DNA from: Flavobacteriaceae bacterium
Lineage (GTDB): Bacteria; Bacteroidota; Bacteroidia; Flavobacteriales; Flavobacteriaceae
Length of the DNA: 53,748 nucleotides
Assembly (NCBI GenBank): GCA_017858055.1
Contig: JAFMCA010000013.1
Span: forward strand, 1-53,748
Reading direction: 5' to 3'
Below, in pieces: positions 45,456-53,748 of the stretch. The translations under genes were made by a program, and so were the position numbers. The notes below the pieces were generated by a model. That model was given only the letters and a program-made list of their open reading frames with translations, made no database searches and was not told where the DNA came from. Positions within the stretch are counted from its first letter, which is position 1. Each line of letters begins with the position of its first letter.

Positions 45456-46721
45456 TTAAAAAAACTGTCCTATTCCAAAAACGAGTCCTTTGGAAGTGTC
45501 GTTTAAAAGAGAATATCCATAATCGATTCTCAATATGGCTGTATGAATGTATTTGTGTATCAAACGAACACCGATACCGCTGTAGAGATGCAGATTTTCG
45601 GAATGTAATATACTCCTGAAAGGATCCCCTACTTTGCGAATTGCAGCGGTATCTAGAAATCCATTGAGTTGGATTGCAAGCCATTTCCCTTCAATCAGCG
45701 TCTGTCTGTATTCTGTATTGAAACTAGCAAGCATACTTCCACGGTAGGTTTTGTTGCCTACACCTCGTAAATTCATGTTGTTATCTAAAACAAATGCGGG
45801 AAAAGGGGTCTGGATATTTCTCGATAATCCAAAATGTAAACGACTTGCCCAATTTCCATTGGATTTAGTTTTTACAAAAAAGTGGGTTTCATTACTTATG
45901 GAAAAGAAAAACTGCTCTCCACTAAAGTTTTCACCCATAACCCAGCTCGTGGTCAATTGATTTCGAATTCCACTTTGGAAGTAATAATACTGTTCGAGTT
46001 GATTATGATCATAAGAAATTTTAGAAAGGAATTTCTCTGTAGCAAAGAAATTGGGAAGCTTTTCCGAAAAATATCCATTTTCAAGCTCGTAGTTTTCTTT
46101 GAGATAGCCTACATCAAAACGGAAGGTTTTGATGAGGCTGGGTCTGTAGGAAAAGCCCAATTCTCCATTGTAATACTTGTAGTTATAAAACACCTTCTCC
46201 GTTCCTTCAACTACGGGTTCGGAGGTATTTCTTTTTTGGATTATCCCTTGCCAACCAAAAGAATAATTTATGAAATTGGGATTCCCAAAGACCAAACCCA
46301 ATCCATCGAAATTATTTTTCCTGTAAAAGAGTCCTAGCTTATATCCTCTCCCTAAAAAATTATGATCAGTAACACCCAAATGATAGGCAAGTTCACCATC
46401 AATTGTTGACCAAAGGTCCAGTGCAGGAATTAAGGTTTTGTTTTCTAAAATGTGATAGGTCACCTTGAGATGGTTGTTTTTAAGGGTATCTAAAGTATAA
46501 AAGGCATGACTAACTGCGGGTTCTCGTATTAAACGGATGATGTCGTTTTGAACTGAAATACTATCGAAAACCACATCCTTTTTGTTAAAAATTAACTTTT
46601 GGATATAGGATGGTTTCGATTTTTTTAGCCCATTGATAACAAGGGTATCTATTTGATAGCCTTGGGCATTTACCAACTCCAAAAAAAGTAGAGATAGGAA
46701 GAATAGCTTTCTCATATTCAA
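45456..46721 (-). CDS. Omp85-like outer-membrane beta-barrel with one POTRA-like domain
   Basis: The 421-residue protein has a signal peptide (RKLFFLSLLFLELVNAQ), a POTRA-like domain (about 22-95: IDTLVINGLKKSKPSYIQKLIF...) and a 16-strand-sized beta-barrel ending in Phe (GIGQFF). The NMNLRGVGNKTYRGSMLASFNTEYR segment fits the conserved loop of Omp85 proteins, where a Val-Arg-Gly-Phe-type motif is usual; here it reads Leu-Arg-Gly-Val-Gly. BamA has five POTRA domains and TamA three, so this short member is more like secretion- or lipid-related Omp85 proteins such as TpsB or patatin-type relatives. The cargo is unknown. It is coupled to the upstream barrel gene by a 4-bp overlap. Confidence 0.75.
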   Translation of the reverse strand: MNMRKLFFLSLLFLELVNAQGYQIDTLVINGLKKSKPSYIQKLIFNKKDVVFDSISVQNDIIRLIREPAVSHAFYTLDTLKNNHLKVTYHILENKTLIPALDLWSTIDGELAYHLGVTDHNFLGRGYKLGLFYRKNNFDGLGLVFGNPNFINYSFGWQGIIQKRNTSEPVVEGTEKVFYNYKYYNGELGFSYRPSLIKTFRFDVGYLKENYELENGYFSEKLPNFFATEKFLSKISYDHNQLEQYYYFQSGIRNQLTTSWVMGENFSGEQFFFSISNETHFFVKTKSNGNWASRLHFGLSRNIQTPFPAFVLDNNMNLRGVGNKTYRGSMLASFNTEYRQTLIEGKWLAIQLNGFLDTAAIRKVGDPFRSILHSENLHLYSGIGVRLIHKYIHTAILRIDYGYSLLNDTSKGLVFGIGQFF

Positions 46722-47581
46722 TTTATTACAGCTCGAAGCCCAAGATTAAAAGTTTGACCCAAACCGGTGCTGTTTCCTCTAATAAAATTAGTGTAGAGTA
46801 ATTCTAGGTTGAGTAAACGACTTATTTGATATTTTGTTCCTCCCCCTAGTGCTGTATAATTTTGAGAAAAATCATTTGTAATTGGAATAAGTGCGGCATG
46901 TTGAACTAAAGCTAGTAGGGTGAGGTTTTGATTAGGGAAATAACTGAAGAATACCCCAGGACTTATCCTTAGCGAATCATTGGCATAACTCGCCGTATTT
47001 TTTCCGAAATTAAAATCAAGTCCTAATTCAGAAAAAATTTGAAAGATTCCATTGGAACTGGAATAGTCATAATAAAGCTTATTTTGAATAATATAGCCCT
47101 TTTGGTCAAGATAAACATCATCAAGTGTTTCTTCATTAAATAGAGGAATACTAAGTCCAGTTTGAATAGAAAAATTGGAAATCCTTTGGAGAGGAGCGAG
47201 CTTTAATGAAGGTGCGAAACGAGTGAGTCCAAATCGTTGTTCAGGTCGATTTGTAAACGTAAAGGGTTCCAATAGATCGAGTCCCCCTGTAGTGTTTGAT
47301 CGGTATTCTAGATGTACTCCAATATTCCAACGAGAAGCAGTTCCAATTCCAGTGAAAACATCTATTGAAGAAGTAAAAAAGTTGCTTCTAGGATACTTCA
47401 AAATTTCTTTTTTTTCATCTATTTTTTTTAACTCTGTATAGAGGTTATTAAACCATTTGACGTCCCATTGACCGATACCCATCAGTTTTGAGGGGGTGTA
47501 AATTTGAATGTTGGTATCTTGAGATTGAACAACATACATTACAAAAAACACGAGTAAATAAAAATAAAAATGGGATTTCAT
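46718..47581 (-). CDS. Exported outer-membrane protein, partner of the Omp85-like barrel
   Basis: The 287-residue protein has a signal peptide (SHFYFYLLVFFVMYVVQS) and a series of amphipathic strands, for example SIDVFTGIGTASRWNIGVHLEYRS and NLTLLALVQHAALIPI, typical of an outer-membrane barrel. It ends with strand NLGLRAVIN. No specific domain was recognised. Its stop overlaps the start of the Omp85-like gene, so the pair is co-translated and may function together in surface assembly; this is inference. Confidence 0.6.
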   Translation of the reverse strand: MKSHFYFYLLVFFVMYVVQSQDTNIQIYTPSKLMGIGQWDVKWFNNLYTELKKIDEKKEILKYPRSNFFTSSIDVFTGIGTASRWNIGVHLEYRSNTTGGLDLLEPFTFTNRPEQRFGLTRFAPSLKLAPLQRISNFSIQTGLSIPLFNEETLDDVYLDQKGYIIQNKLYYDYSSSNGIFQIFSELGLDFNFGKNTASYANDSLRISPGVFFSYFPNQNLTLLALVQHAALIPITNDFSQNYTALGGGTKYQISRLLNLELLYTNFIRGNSTGLGQTFNLGLRAVIN

Positions 47582-47609
47582 AAGCAGGTCTTGTGTTGAA
47601 ATGGTTAAA

Positions 47610-47639
47610 TTGGGTAAGTAAACATATAAATTATTTTAG
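47610..47639 (+). promoter_or_regulatory. Putative promoter of the SGNH hydrolase gene
   Basis: A TTG (47610-47612) is followed after 19 bp by TATTTTAG (47632-47639), one base from TAnnTTTG, placed 5 bp before the ATG at 47645. Confidence 0.35.
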
Positions 47640-47644
47640 TCTTG

Positions 47645-48355
47645 ATGTCGAAATCACAACATTCATTTTCCTTTTTACTGGCATTTATATTTCTACTTAT
47701 ACTTGCATCTTGTTCCCCTTTAAAGAAATACGATCCTCAGGATCGAGCTTGGGCTATACCTGAAATTGAGGCTTTCGAAAAATTAGATGCAACTATTCAA
47801 TATCCGGATGAGGCAATTCTCTTTATAGGCAGTTCCAGCATTCGGTTATGGAAAACCCTTGAAGAGGATATGGCGCCCTATCCCGTGATCCAACGCGGAT
47901 ACGGAGGGGCACACTTTAGAGACATGGTTTTTTTTACAGATCGAATACTGGCAACTCATCCCTTGAGTATGGTGGTTTGTTTTGTTGCTAACGACATTAG
48001 TGGTTCTCCCAAGGATGGAACACCAGAAGAGGTATTGGGATTATTTAAACTTTTCGTGAAACAGGTACGTGCAAAACATCCCACGATTCCAATCTTGCAA
48101 ATCGCCGTTACGCCTACACCGAGTCGATGGAAGCATTGGGATAAAATCAATCGGGTGAATGAGTTGATCAAAGGGTATTGTGCAAAAACAGAGAACCTTT
48201 ATTTTATTGATACGGTACCTGAGTATTTAGATGCAGCGGGTCAACCCAAACCCCAGTGGTTTGTTCAAGATCAATTGCACTTAAATACAGAAGGATATAC
48301 GGTCTGGAATCGTATTATTAAAGCTGCCATCGAGGAAGTAAAAAAGCTCAATTAA
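47645..48355 (+). CDS. SGNH/GDSL-type lipoprotein hydrolase
   Basis: The 236-residue lipoprotein (lipobox LASCSP) belongs to the SGNH hydrolase fold. Block I is LFIGSSSIRLW with the nucleophile Ser, block II is QRGYGGAH, block III has the Asn in VANDISG, and block V is DQLHLNTEGY with the catalytic Asp and His. Related proteins are esterases or acetyl-hydrolases acting on carbohydrates and lipids. ATG 47645 is chosen over a TTG immediately upstream. It converges on the methyltransferase gene with an 8-bp overlap. Confidence 0.86.
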   Translation: MSKSQHSFSFLLAFIFLLILASCSPLKKYDPQDRAWAIPEIEAFEKLDATIQYPDEAILFIGSSSIRLWKTLEEDMAPYPVIQRGYGGAHFRDMVFFTDRILATHPLSMVVCFVANDISGSPKDGTPEEVLGLFKLFVKQVRAKHPTIPILQIAVTPTPSRWKHWDKINRVNELIKGYCAKTENLYFIDTVPEYLDAAGQPKPQWFVQDQLHLNTEGYTVWNRIIKAAIEEVKKLN

Positions 48356-48965
48356 TTCTTTTTTTGAATCGAGTAAAAATAAACTCTTGGTTGGTTTCAA
48401 ATGGAGTTCTGTGTTGAATTTCCTCACAAAACATAGGTTCGAATTTTTCAGAAAAGCAGTTTGCAAGTGACTTACAATCGTATTGTTTAACTGGAAGCCC
48501 ACTGCATTTTTCTGGACCCTGGGTTGAAAAAGTTCCTAAAACTAACGATTCAACTCCTGCCTTTTCGACAATTTCTTTGTAGGTTTCGATCTCTTCTGAA
48601 GCCGTAAGAAAGTGAAAAGACGCACGATCATGCCAAAGAAGGTACTTCTTAGTTGGTATAAAATCTAAAATATCATTTTCTATCCAATGGATAGCTTCGG
48701 CGCGTTCACCCAAACGCTGACGAGCGCGATCTAGTGCTTTAGCCGAAATATCCAAAACACTGAGATTGGTATATCCCAAGTCAAGGAGCGCATCGACCAA
48801 TAGGCTATCCCCTCCGCCAATATCCACTATTGGGGCATTTTTATCCAATTGAAATGCTTGAATAAAATCGACGGATGTTTGTGGATAGGTTTCAGTCCAA
48901 CTGACTTGATCGGGGGATTTGGTTTGAAATACGTTTTCCCAATGGTCTTTTTTTTTGTTATTCAT
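48348..48965 (-). CDS. Class I SAM-dependent methyltransferase
   Basis: The 205-residue protein has the SAM-binding glycine motif IVDIGGGDSLLVDAL (about 45-59), an acidic end of strand 2 in LSVLDISAKALDRARQRL and a motif III strand IHWIENDIL. It starts KKKDHWENVFQTKSPDQVSWTE, the common beginning of a group of small methyltransferases found next to thiol or metalloid genes. The substrate cannot be inferred. It follows the DUF5916 gene after 1 bp and overlaps the SGNH gene. Confidence 0.85.
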   Translation of the reverse strand: MNNKKKDHWENVFQTKSPDQVSWTETYPQTSVDFIQAFQLDKNAPIVDIGGGDSLLVDALLDLGYTNLSVLDISAKALDRARQRLGERAEAIHWIENDILDFIPTKKYLLWHDRASFHFLTASEEIETYKEIVEKAGVESLVLGTFSTQGPEKCSGLPVKQYDCKSLANCFSEKFEPMFCEEIQHRTPFETNQEFIFTRFKKRIN

Positions 48966-48966
48966 C

Positions 48967-51135
48967 TTATAAGTTTAGCCAGTAATTGACTTTTAAAGTT
49001 AGGTTCCACCCTGAAGAAATTTCAGGGATTGTCATTTCATTACTGTTGAATACAAGAAAAATATCGGAAGCTGGCTTGTAGCGCCATTGAAACCTTGAAT
49101 TGAAGTTCCAAAGGTCGAGTTGTTCGTTGTATTGAAACAGATTAGAGAAGAATATTTTATTAGTTAAAGTTAAGTTTGCCTTGATTCCCAGCAGCCAAAA
49201 AGAATTGGTATTCCATGGGGCAGGGAGTTCAATACGATTGTAGTTAGCTACGGTATTCAACTCCAATATGGGTTGAAAACGATAGCCCATTTCACTTGTA
49301 AATGCGGTTCTTTTTCCGTCTCCATAATACCCACCACTGAGCACTCCCAAAGAATACGTAAAGCGGTTTTGAGGTTTAGAATCGTATTCTGCACTAAAAC
49401 TTGTCCATTGGTGTTGCGTCCCTGATTTTAAGGTTGCAATTCGAGTTCTAATGGGGTCAAAATCGGAGAGTAATTCAACAAAATTCTCTGTGAGTCCGAT
49501 ACTAAATTGGCTACGGTTTTTAAAGTTAAACAGGTACTTGAATTGGTCGGTTTGATCTTTTTTCCCAAAATCGGTATCAAAAAAATAGGTTCTACCCAGT
49601 TGTGGTCCATGACTCAACAGTTCGGTTTCTTTGGTTGTATAAAAAAGATGCCCTGCAGTAGCCTGAAGTTTGTTGTAGTTTTTACGGGGGACAAAGCCTA
49701 CTTCAGCATCGTAATTTCCAGCAACATATTCTTGTTGAATTCGCCAATTCCACCGTGTCGATTGATATCCGATATGCGATGCAAAAACACTACCCTGACT
49801 GTTGGCTTGGTCACCAAAGGATTGTAAAAAAAGGAGTTTGCTATTCCAAAGATTATCGGTAGAAAAATAATTGTATTCCAGACCTAGATTTCTATTGAAT
49901 TCGGAAGTGGCATTTTCAACTTTCCCTATGGCTTGTTTGTTTACGAAAATCATACTGACATTGGATCGATCAAAAACTTTACGTTGGAGAGTAACGACAC
50001 CAAAATTTTCGGCAGCGAGTCCTTGTTCTTCGTCTTTTTGGGTCTGAACATCCATGATCCCAACTCTCCAGTTTTCATCCACATTTCCGCTGAGGCGGAT
50101 TCCTCCAATGATAGGCACTCCAAGTCCAATTCGTCTGGAGAAAAAGGGGCGAATGGTAGTGTAGCCAAAATTGGAAAATAAATCTGCATTTTCTAAGAAA
50201 AACTGTCTTCTCTCAGGGAAGAATAATTCAAATCGATCCAGGTTGGTGACTTGTTGGTCCACTTCAGCTTGGGAAAAATCGGGATTAATAGTAACGTCTA
50301 AATTTAAAGCTGAAGTGAGGTTGTATTTTAAATCTCCCCCAACTTTTAGGGTATTGTTTGGGTCGTTAGTTTGCTCTTTTACGAGGTTGTTAGAGAGGTA
50401 AGGAATTAAAGAAATATTACTTCCTTGTGGAGGTGGGGGAGTGTTCCAAATTAAAGCCCCAGCATAGGCTAAAGAAACCGAGGGAAACTGACGTGGAACA
50501 GGAGCCCAACTTGATTTTTCGCTGGCTTTAAGGTCTAATCTACTAAAATTAATTCCCCAACGACTGCTGCTTTCGTCGTATCGAATGGATTTAAAAGGGA
50601 TCGCAATTTCACATACCCATTTTTCTTCGTCAAATTTAACTTCAGAATACCATTTTGTATCCCAATTTAAATCAACACTTCTACCGTCGTACATGGTCCC
50701 GTCCCACTGTGCACCGTAAGCATTTAGTCCAAAAGCAAAACCAGTACTTTGGTTGTCAAAAGGATCTAATGCTACGAGAAAGTTATCGTTTTTTCCAAAT
50801 GAAAAATCCCTTTTCAAGGACTCTACAACATAGTCTCCTTTTACGGCATTATTATAAAAAATCATGGCGATATAAAGGTATTCTTCGTCAAAGGCAACGC
50901 GTGCCTCTGAAAATTGAGTAGCCTTTCCTGTATCTACAGGGGTGATCATAAAAAAATCATCACCCACGTTAGCTTCTTCCCATGTAGTCTCGTTTAGGAC
51001 ACCATCGATGAGGATCTTCTCTGTTGTTTTTTTAATGGGAAGTTGAAAATTTTCAAAGTTAATTTGGGAATACGCTTTTTGAAAAGTACTGAATATCAAT
51101 AGAAACAGTAAGGCGAAGTAAAGTTTGTAATTCAA
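48967..51135 (-). CDS. DUF5916 outer-membrane protein with CBM9-like domain
   Basis: The 722-residue protein has a signal peptide (YKLYFALLFLLIFSTFQKAYSQ). An N-terminal carbohydrate-binding-family-9-like domain follows (about 35-240, with KILIDGVLNETTWEEA and VAFDEEYLYIAMIFY). The long C-terminal part is rich in alternating strands and aromatic residues and belongs to DUF5916, ending in a Leu after Tyr-Trp-Leu-Asn, as outer-membrane barrels often do. The family is wide in Bacteroidota and is thought to be a surface protein; no biochemical role is known. It heads a short operon with the methyltransferase gene. Confidence 0.88.
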   Translation of the reverse strand: MNYKLYFALLFLLIFSTFQKAYSQINFENFQLPIKKTTEKILIDGVLNETTWEEANVGDDFFMITPVDTGKATQFSEARVAFDEEYLYIAMIFYNNAVKGDYVVESLKRDFSFGKNDNFLVALDPFDNQSTGFAFGLNAYGAQWDGTMYDGRSVDLNWDTKWYSEVKFDEEKWVCEIAIPFKSIRYDESSSRWGINFSRLDLKASEKSSWAPVPRQFPSVSLAYAGALIWNTPPPPQGSNISLIPYLSNNLVKEQTNDPNNTLKVGGDLKYNLTSALNLDVTINPDFSQAEVDQQVTNLDRFELFFPERRQFFLENADLFSNFGYTTIRPFFSRRIGLGVPIIGGIRLSGNVDENWRVGIMDVQTQKDEEQGLAAENFGVVTLQRKVFDRSNVSMIFVNKQAIGKVENATSEFNRNLGLEYNYFSTDNLWNSKLLFLQSFGDQANSQGSVFASHIGYQSTRWNWRIQQEYVAGNYDAEVGFVPRKNYNKLQATAGHLFYTTKETELLSHGPQLGRTYFFDTDFGKKDQTDQFKYLFNFKNRSQFSIGLTENFVELLSDFDPIRTRIATLKSGTQHQWTSFSAEYDSKPQNRFTYSLGVLSGGYYGDGKRTAFTSEMGYRFQPILELNTVANYNRIELPAPWNTNSFWLLGIKANLTLTNKIFFSNLFQYNEQLDLWNFNSRFQWRYKPASDIFLVFNSNEMTIPEISSGWNLTLKVNYWLNL

Positions 51136-51192
51136 AATGATGTAGCTAAAAGTTTCACTTTAAAAATACAGTATTTCCTCGAACCCGCTACT

Positions 51193-52329
51193 TTATATTT
51201 TTTGAATAAAGTGATCCCATTCTTTTACCCATTTCGACCACCCATAGTTTTCTTTAGCCTTAGCTAAGTTTTCTATAGTTTTTGTCATGGTTTTAGAGTC
51301 AAACAATTGGATAATACCCTCGGCTATAGCTTGTGGATTTTTTTGAACGCAAAGTCCTGTTTGATCTTTTTTGATAGGTGAATTTAAGCCTTCGATGTCG
51401 GATACAAGAAGTGGTTTTTTGTAAAAATAGGCCATCGGCGTGACTCCACTTTGTGTAGCGGTATGATAGGTTTGAGCCACGAGATCACATGCGGAAAAAA
51501 GATGTTGAATTTCTTTTTCAGATTTGAATTCAAAATCAAAGTGAACACTATTTTGAAGTTCTAAACGTTCAACTAAATCAGTGTATTTTGAAGGATTTTC
51601 ATAACATTCCCCCACTATTTTTAAAACGAAATTACGATCTTTAAGTTCAGGCTGATGAAATGCTTGAATCAGTAATTCCACCCCTTTGTATTCACGAATC
51701 AATCCAAAAAACAAAACAATGTTTTGGGAAGGATCCCAGCCTAATTGTTCGCGAGCTTTTACTTTAGAAATTGGAGGGAGTAAATGGGTGTTGATAGGAT
51801 GAAATCCTTCCCAAACCGGGGCTTCCAGAGTTGATTTGATTTGACTAGCTACCCCACTGGATAGGGTAGTGAATGCGTGCATCTGCTTTCCGAAAAGTAG
51901 GTTAAGCCCATGATCCCAAAACCTTTTCTCATGAGGTATCCAATTGTCCACAAGCGCAATTCTTTTAATTTCAGGATCCAGACTTTTGGCAATTCTACTG
52001 TACACTGGTGCTAAAAAAGGGGTATAATATCGAAAAATCACGCATCGAGGTTTTTGTTTGTTGATCAATCGGCTGACCTTTTTCCATTGCAACGGATTAT
52101 ATGCATGGATTAAAGGACGGGCTTCTAGAGCGTCAGACAAGTGAGTTGCTCTTTTTTGGGTTTTCCCGGGAAAGAGAAGATTCGGATAGAGTTTAGAAAA
52201 GGTTAGGAGTTCTACCCGTTTCCCTAATTGTACCAGGTGGGAAGCCAGTTCATGTTGAGTGTCAGAAATTCCTCCTCTAAAAGGTGCTGCGGGTCCAAGG
52301 ATGAGATAATCAATATTCGTGTTGGACAT
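51193..52329 (-). CDS. Glycosyltransferase family 4
   Basis: The 378-residue protein has the two Rossmann-like halves of a GT-B enzyme. The N-terminal part starts YLILGPAAPFRGGISDTQHELASHL, a donor/acceptor loop region. The C-terminal half has NIVLFFGLIREYKGVELLIQAF and the family EX7E-like region in GVTPMAYFYKKPLLVSDIEGLNSPI. It probably transfers a sugar in cell-surface polysaccharide or lipid glycosylation. It starts 1 bp after the stop of the sterol-desaturase-like gene, so they share a transcript. Confidence 0.85.
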   Translation of the reverse strand: MSNTNIDYLILGPAAPFRGGISDTQHELASHLVQLGKRVELLTFSKLYPNLLFPGKTQKRATHLSDALEARPLIHAYNPLQWKKVSRLINKQKPRCVIFRYYTPFLAPVYSRIAKSLDPEIKRIALVDNWIPHEKRFWDHGLNLLFGKQMHAFTTLSSGVASQIKSTLEAPVWEGFHPINTHLLPPISKVKAREQLGWDPSQNIVLFFGLIREYKGVELLIQAFHQPELKDRNFVLKIVGECYENPSKYTDLVERLELQNSVHFDFEFKSEKEIQHLFSACDLVAQTYHTATQSGVTPMAYFYKKPLLVSDIEGLNSPIKKDQTGLCVQKNPQAIAEGIIQLFDSKTMTKTIENLAKAKENYGWSKWVKEWDHFIQKI

Positions 52330-52330
52330 T

Positions 52331-53587
52331 TTAATTTAAAACTAAACTTCGTTTAGGCGACTGATTTTTTGCCCAAAAGCCGATTCCTACGGTTACGATA
52401 CCATATACACCCATAAGCCCAAATGCGATGGGGTTGGATTCGGCAACAAACTGATTTTGTGGATAAGCTAAAAACATCAGTCCCACGAGTCCTCGTGAAA
52501 TTTCAAAAAGGGGGGCCCAACTATGAAAATCCATTAGGGCGGTAAATCCAAAAATAGACAGCATTAGAAGTAAGCCATAACTAATTTGAAACCCTGTGCT
52601 GAGGTTTTCAAATTCAGCTAATAAAAAAAGCAATAAATACACTAAACTGATAAAATGGAAAAGTGCAATTTTTTTCCAATTTGAAGAGTATTCTGGATTG
52701 TATTTTTGTATTGTAGCTGCAGTTCTAAGTTTTAGGGGGAAACGTTCTGCGACATCCTTCGGTCTCCATCCTGTGGGCATCAGCCATATTCTTACTTTAT
52801 CTAACGCTTTTTTGGTATACCAAGCATCGCGTAAAAGGATCCAAAAGTGTTGAAAATTAATCCAAACAGGATTCCAACTTTGGACAGGTTTAAGGGTTCC
52901 ATAAACTGGAGGTTCAGAATCAAGCTCCTCTTGAAAAGTGCCAAAAAGACGGTCCCAAACACAAAAAATTGCGGCTAAATTTTTATCGATATAGATGGGG
53001 TTGATGGCATGATGAACCCGATGTTGTGATGGAGTTACCAAGATGTATTCTAATATACCTAGTTTGCCAATATGACGGGTGTGATACCAAAACTGAGCAA
53101 ATAAATGCAAAGGACTTAGAATCATAATCACTTCAGTAGGAACGCCTAAAAGTGCTGCTGGAATAAGAAAAAGTGCTCCAAAGCCTACTAGATTTGAAAT
53201 ACTTTGACGTAAGGCGCAGGCGAGGTTAAATTCCTCACTACTGTGATGAATGATATGTTGATTCCAAAAAATGTTCACTTTATGATTGAGGCGATGAATC
53301 CAGTAAGAAGCAAAATCGATACAAATAAAAGCTACTGTGTAAGTGACAACAGAAGCCTCCAATTCAAGTAAGTGAAGGTGTTTGAGAACAAAAGGATAAG
53401 AAATCAAAACCAGTGCAAGACCCAGGACATCTTTTATGACATTCGTCATTCCAGAGCTCAAGCTCGCAAGGGTATCCATTAAGGTGTAGGTTTGTTTTTT
53501 GGTGAAATGACCGTATGCAATTTCAAAGACAACCAACACAAAAAAACCTGGAATTGCCCACAATAATACTGCTGCATATGCCTCCAT
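52331..53587 (-). CDS. Sterol desaturase/fatty acid hydroxylase family protein
   Basis: The 418-residue membrane protein has the di-iron histidine motifs of the fatty acid hydroxylase superfamily: HRLNH (98-102), HIIHH (111-115) and HRVHH (189-193), with another HTRH (169-172). Several hydrophobic helices surround them, and three or more further helices form an extra C-terminal region (about 310-410) not present in the shortest members. The iron site is complete. Bacterial members hydroxylate lipids or carotenoids; the substrate here is unknown. It sits between a glycosyltransferase and the end of a minus-strand gene. Confidence 0.85.
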   Translation of the reverse strand: MEAYAAVLLWAIPGFFVLVVFEIAYGHFTKKQTYTLMDTLASLSSGMTNVIKDVLGLALVLISYPFVLKHLHLLELEASVVTYTVAFICIDFASYWIHRLNHKVNIFWNQHIIHHSSEEFNLACALRQSISNLVGFGALFLIPAALLGVPTEVIMILSPLHLFAQFWYHTRHIGKLGILEYILVTPSQHRVHHAINPIYIDKNLAAIFCVWDRLFGTFQEELDSEPPVYGTLKPVQSWNPVWINFQHFWILLRDAWYTKKALDKVRIWLMPTGWRPKDVAERFPLKLRTAATIQKYNPEYSSNWKKIALFHFISLVYLLLFLLAEFENLSTGFQISYGLLLMLSIFGFTALMDFHSWAPLFEISRGLVGLMFLAYPQNQFVAESNPIAFGLMGVYGIVTVGIGFWAKNQSPKRSLVLN

Positions 53588-53616
53588 AGCTCAATCTTTG
53601 AACTAAAGTTAAGGAA

Positions 53617-53748
53617 TTAGGAACTAATGACCCAACTTCCTTGTTTGATTAGCAATTCAGCCTGTTTGTACTTCACGGTTTTCGTCTCACCTGTACTCAC
53701 ATTTTTGATGGTAATCTTTTCATTTCGACCAATCTTTGCTTGTTCCCG
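53617..53748 (-). CDS. C-terminal end of a protein, perhaps SecA (partial)
   Basis: A minus-strand frame enters from the right edge and ends at TAA (53617-53619). The 43 visible residues include GRNEKITIKNVSTGETK and KYKQAELLIKQGSWVIS. The pattern Gly-Arg-Asn, then strand, Gly-Glu-x-Lys and Lys-Tyr-Lys-Gln-Ala resembles, from memory, the tail of flavobacterial SecA, where the usual zinc-binding tail is replaced. Only this end is visible, so the assignment is tentative. Confidence 0.4.
   Translation of the reverse strand, partial: REQAKIGRNEKITIKNVSTGETKTVKYKQAELLIKQGSWVISS

Noticed and set aside
45882-46337. 151-codon plus-strand ORF inside the Omp85-like gene
   Set aside because: It is fully antisense to a gene with signal peptide and barrel pattern; its composition looks like a shadow frame.

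Overview
The window reads as a chromosome segment from a marine-type Flavobacteriaceae bacterium (phylum Bacteroidota). The DNA is AT-rich, ribosome binding sites are poor, and several genes are preceded by the Bacteroidota -7 box TAnnTTTG, in two places with a TTG 20 bp upstream. The gene blocks ftsK-lolA-lptF-ribB, GNAT-argGC-proC-argDF'BEH and ilvDBNCA are also familiar from this group. No rRNA, tRNA, CRISPR array, prophage or replication origin was seen.

Layout. 1-5651 (minus): ftsK, a lolA-like gene, an lptF/G permease and ribB with a degenerate RibA half. 5762-10203 (minus): katG with its own terminator, nhaC and a frameshifted methyltransferase gene. 10320-13495: lpdA (+), a DUF4377 lipoprotein (-) and a Tat-exported Gfo/Idh/MocA oxidoreductase (+). 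13554-14563: a membrane protein and a gap of about 340 bp. 14564-23530 (minus): a nine-gene arginine operon. It is headed by a GNAT protein that probably makes N-acylglutamate, and it uses the transcarbamylase route through N-acylcitrulline. 23599-26873 (+): tilS and a DsbD-like reductase. 26863-33763: a GH130-like lipoprotein, yifB/comM, a small operon (membrane protein, winged-helix regulator, TPR protein), an ABC-F ATPase and a small exported protein. 33839-34701: an IS1-family element. 34839-36948 (minus): nitroreductase and aldehyde dehydrogenase. 36942-45452 (+): ilvDBNCA and a GapN-type dehydrogenase. 45456-53748: envelope genes (an Omp85-like barrel with a partner barrel, an SGNH hydrolase, a DUF5916 protein), a methyltransferase, a glycosyltransferase, a sterol-desaturase-like hydroxylase and the tail of a further gene.

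The most interesting signals are in two leaders. Upstream of the arginine operon is an unannotated 28-codon ORF with three Arg codons near its end. They lie between a 7-bp pause-type hairpin and the 5' arm of a terminator-like structure whose 3' arm is followed by a T-run. Upstream of ilvD is a 24-codon ORF ending in Val-Ile-Tyr-Phe-Leu-stop, whose codons overlap the 5' arm of a 9-bp inverted repeat also followed by a T-run. Both look like ribosome-mediated attenuators in which a ribosome stalled on control codons would cover the 5' arm of the terminator. A third signal is a perfect 15-bp palindrome between the -33 and -7 boxes of the operon that encodes the winged-helix regulator, which suggests autoregulation. 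All of this comes from reading the sequence and from family knowledge; no searches or folding programs were run.
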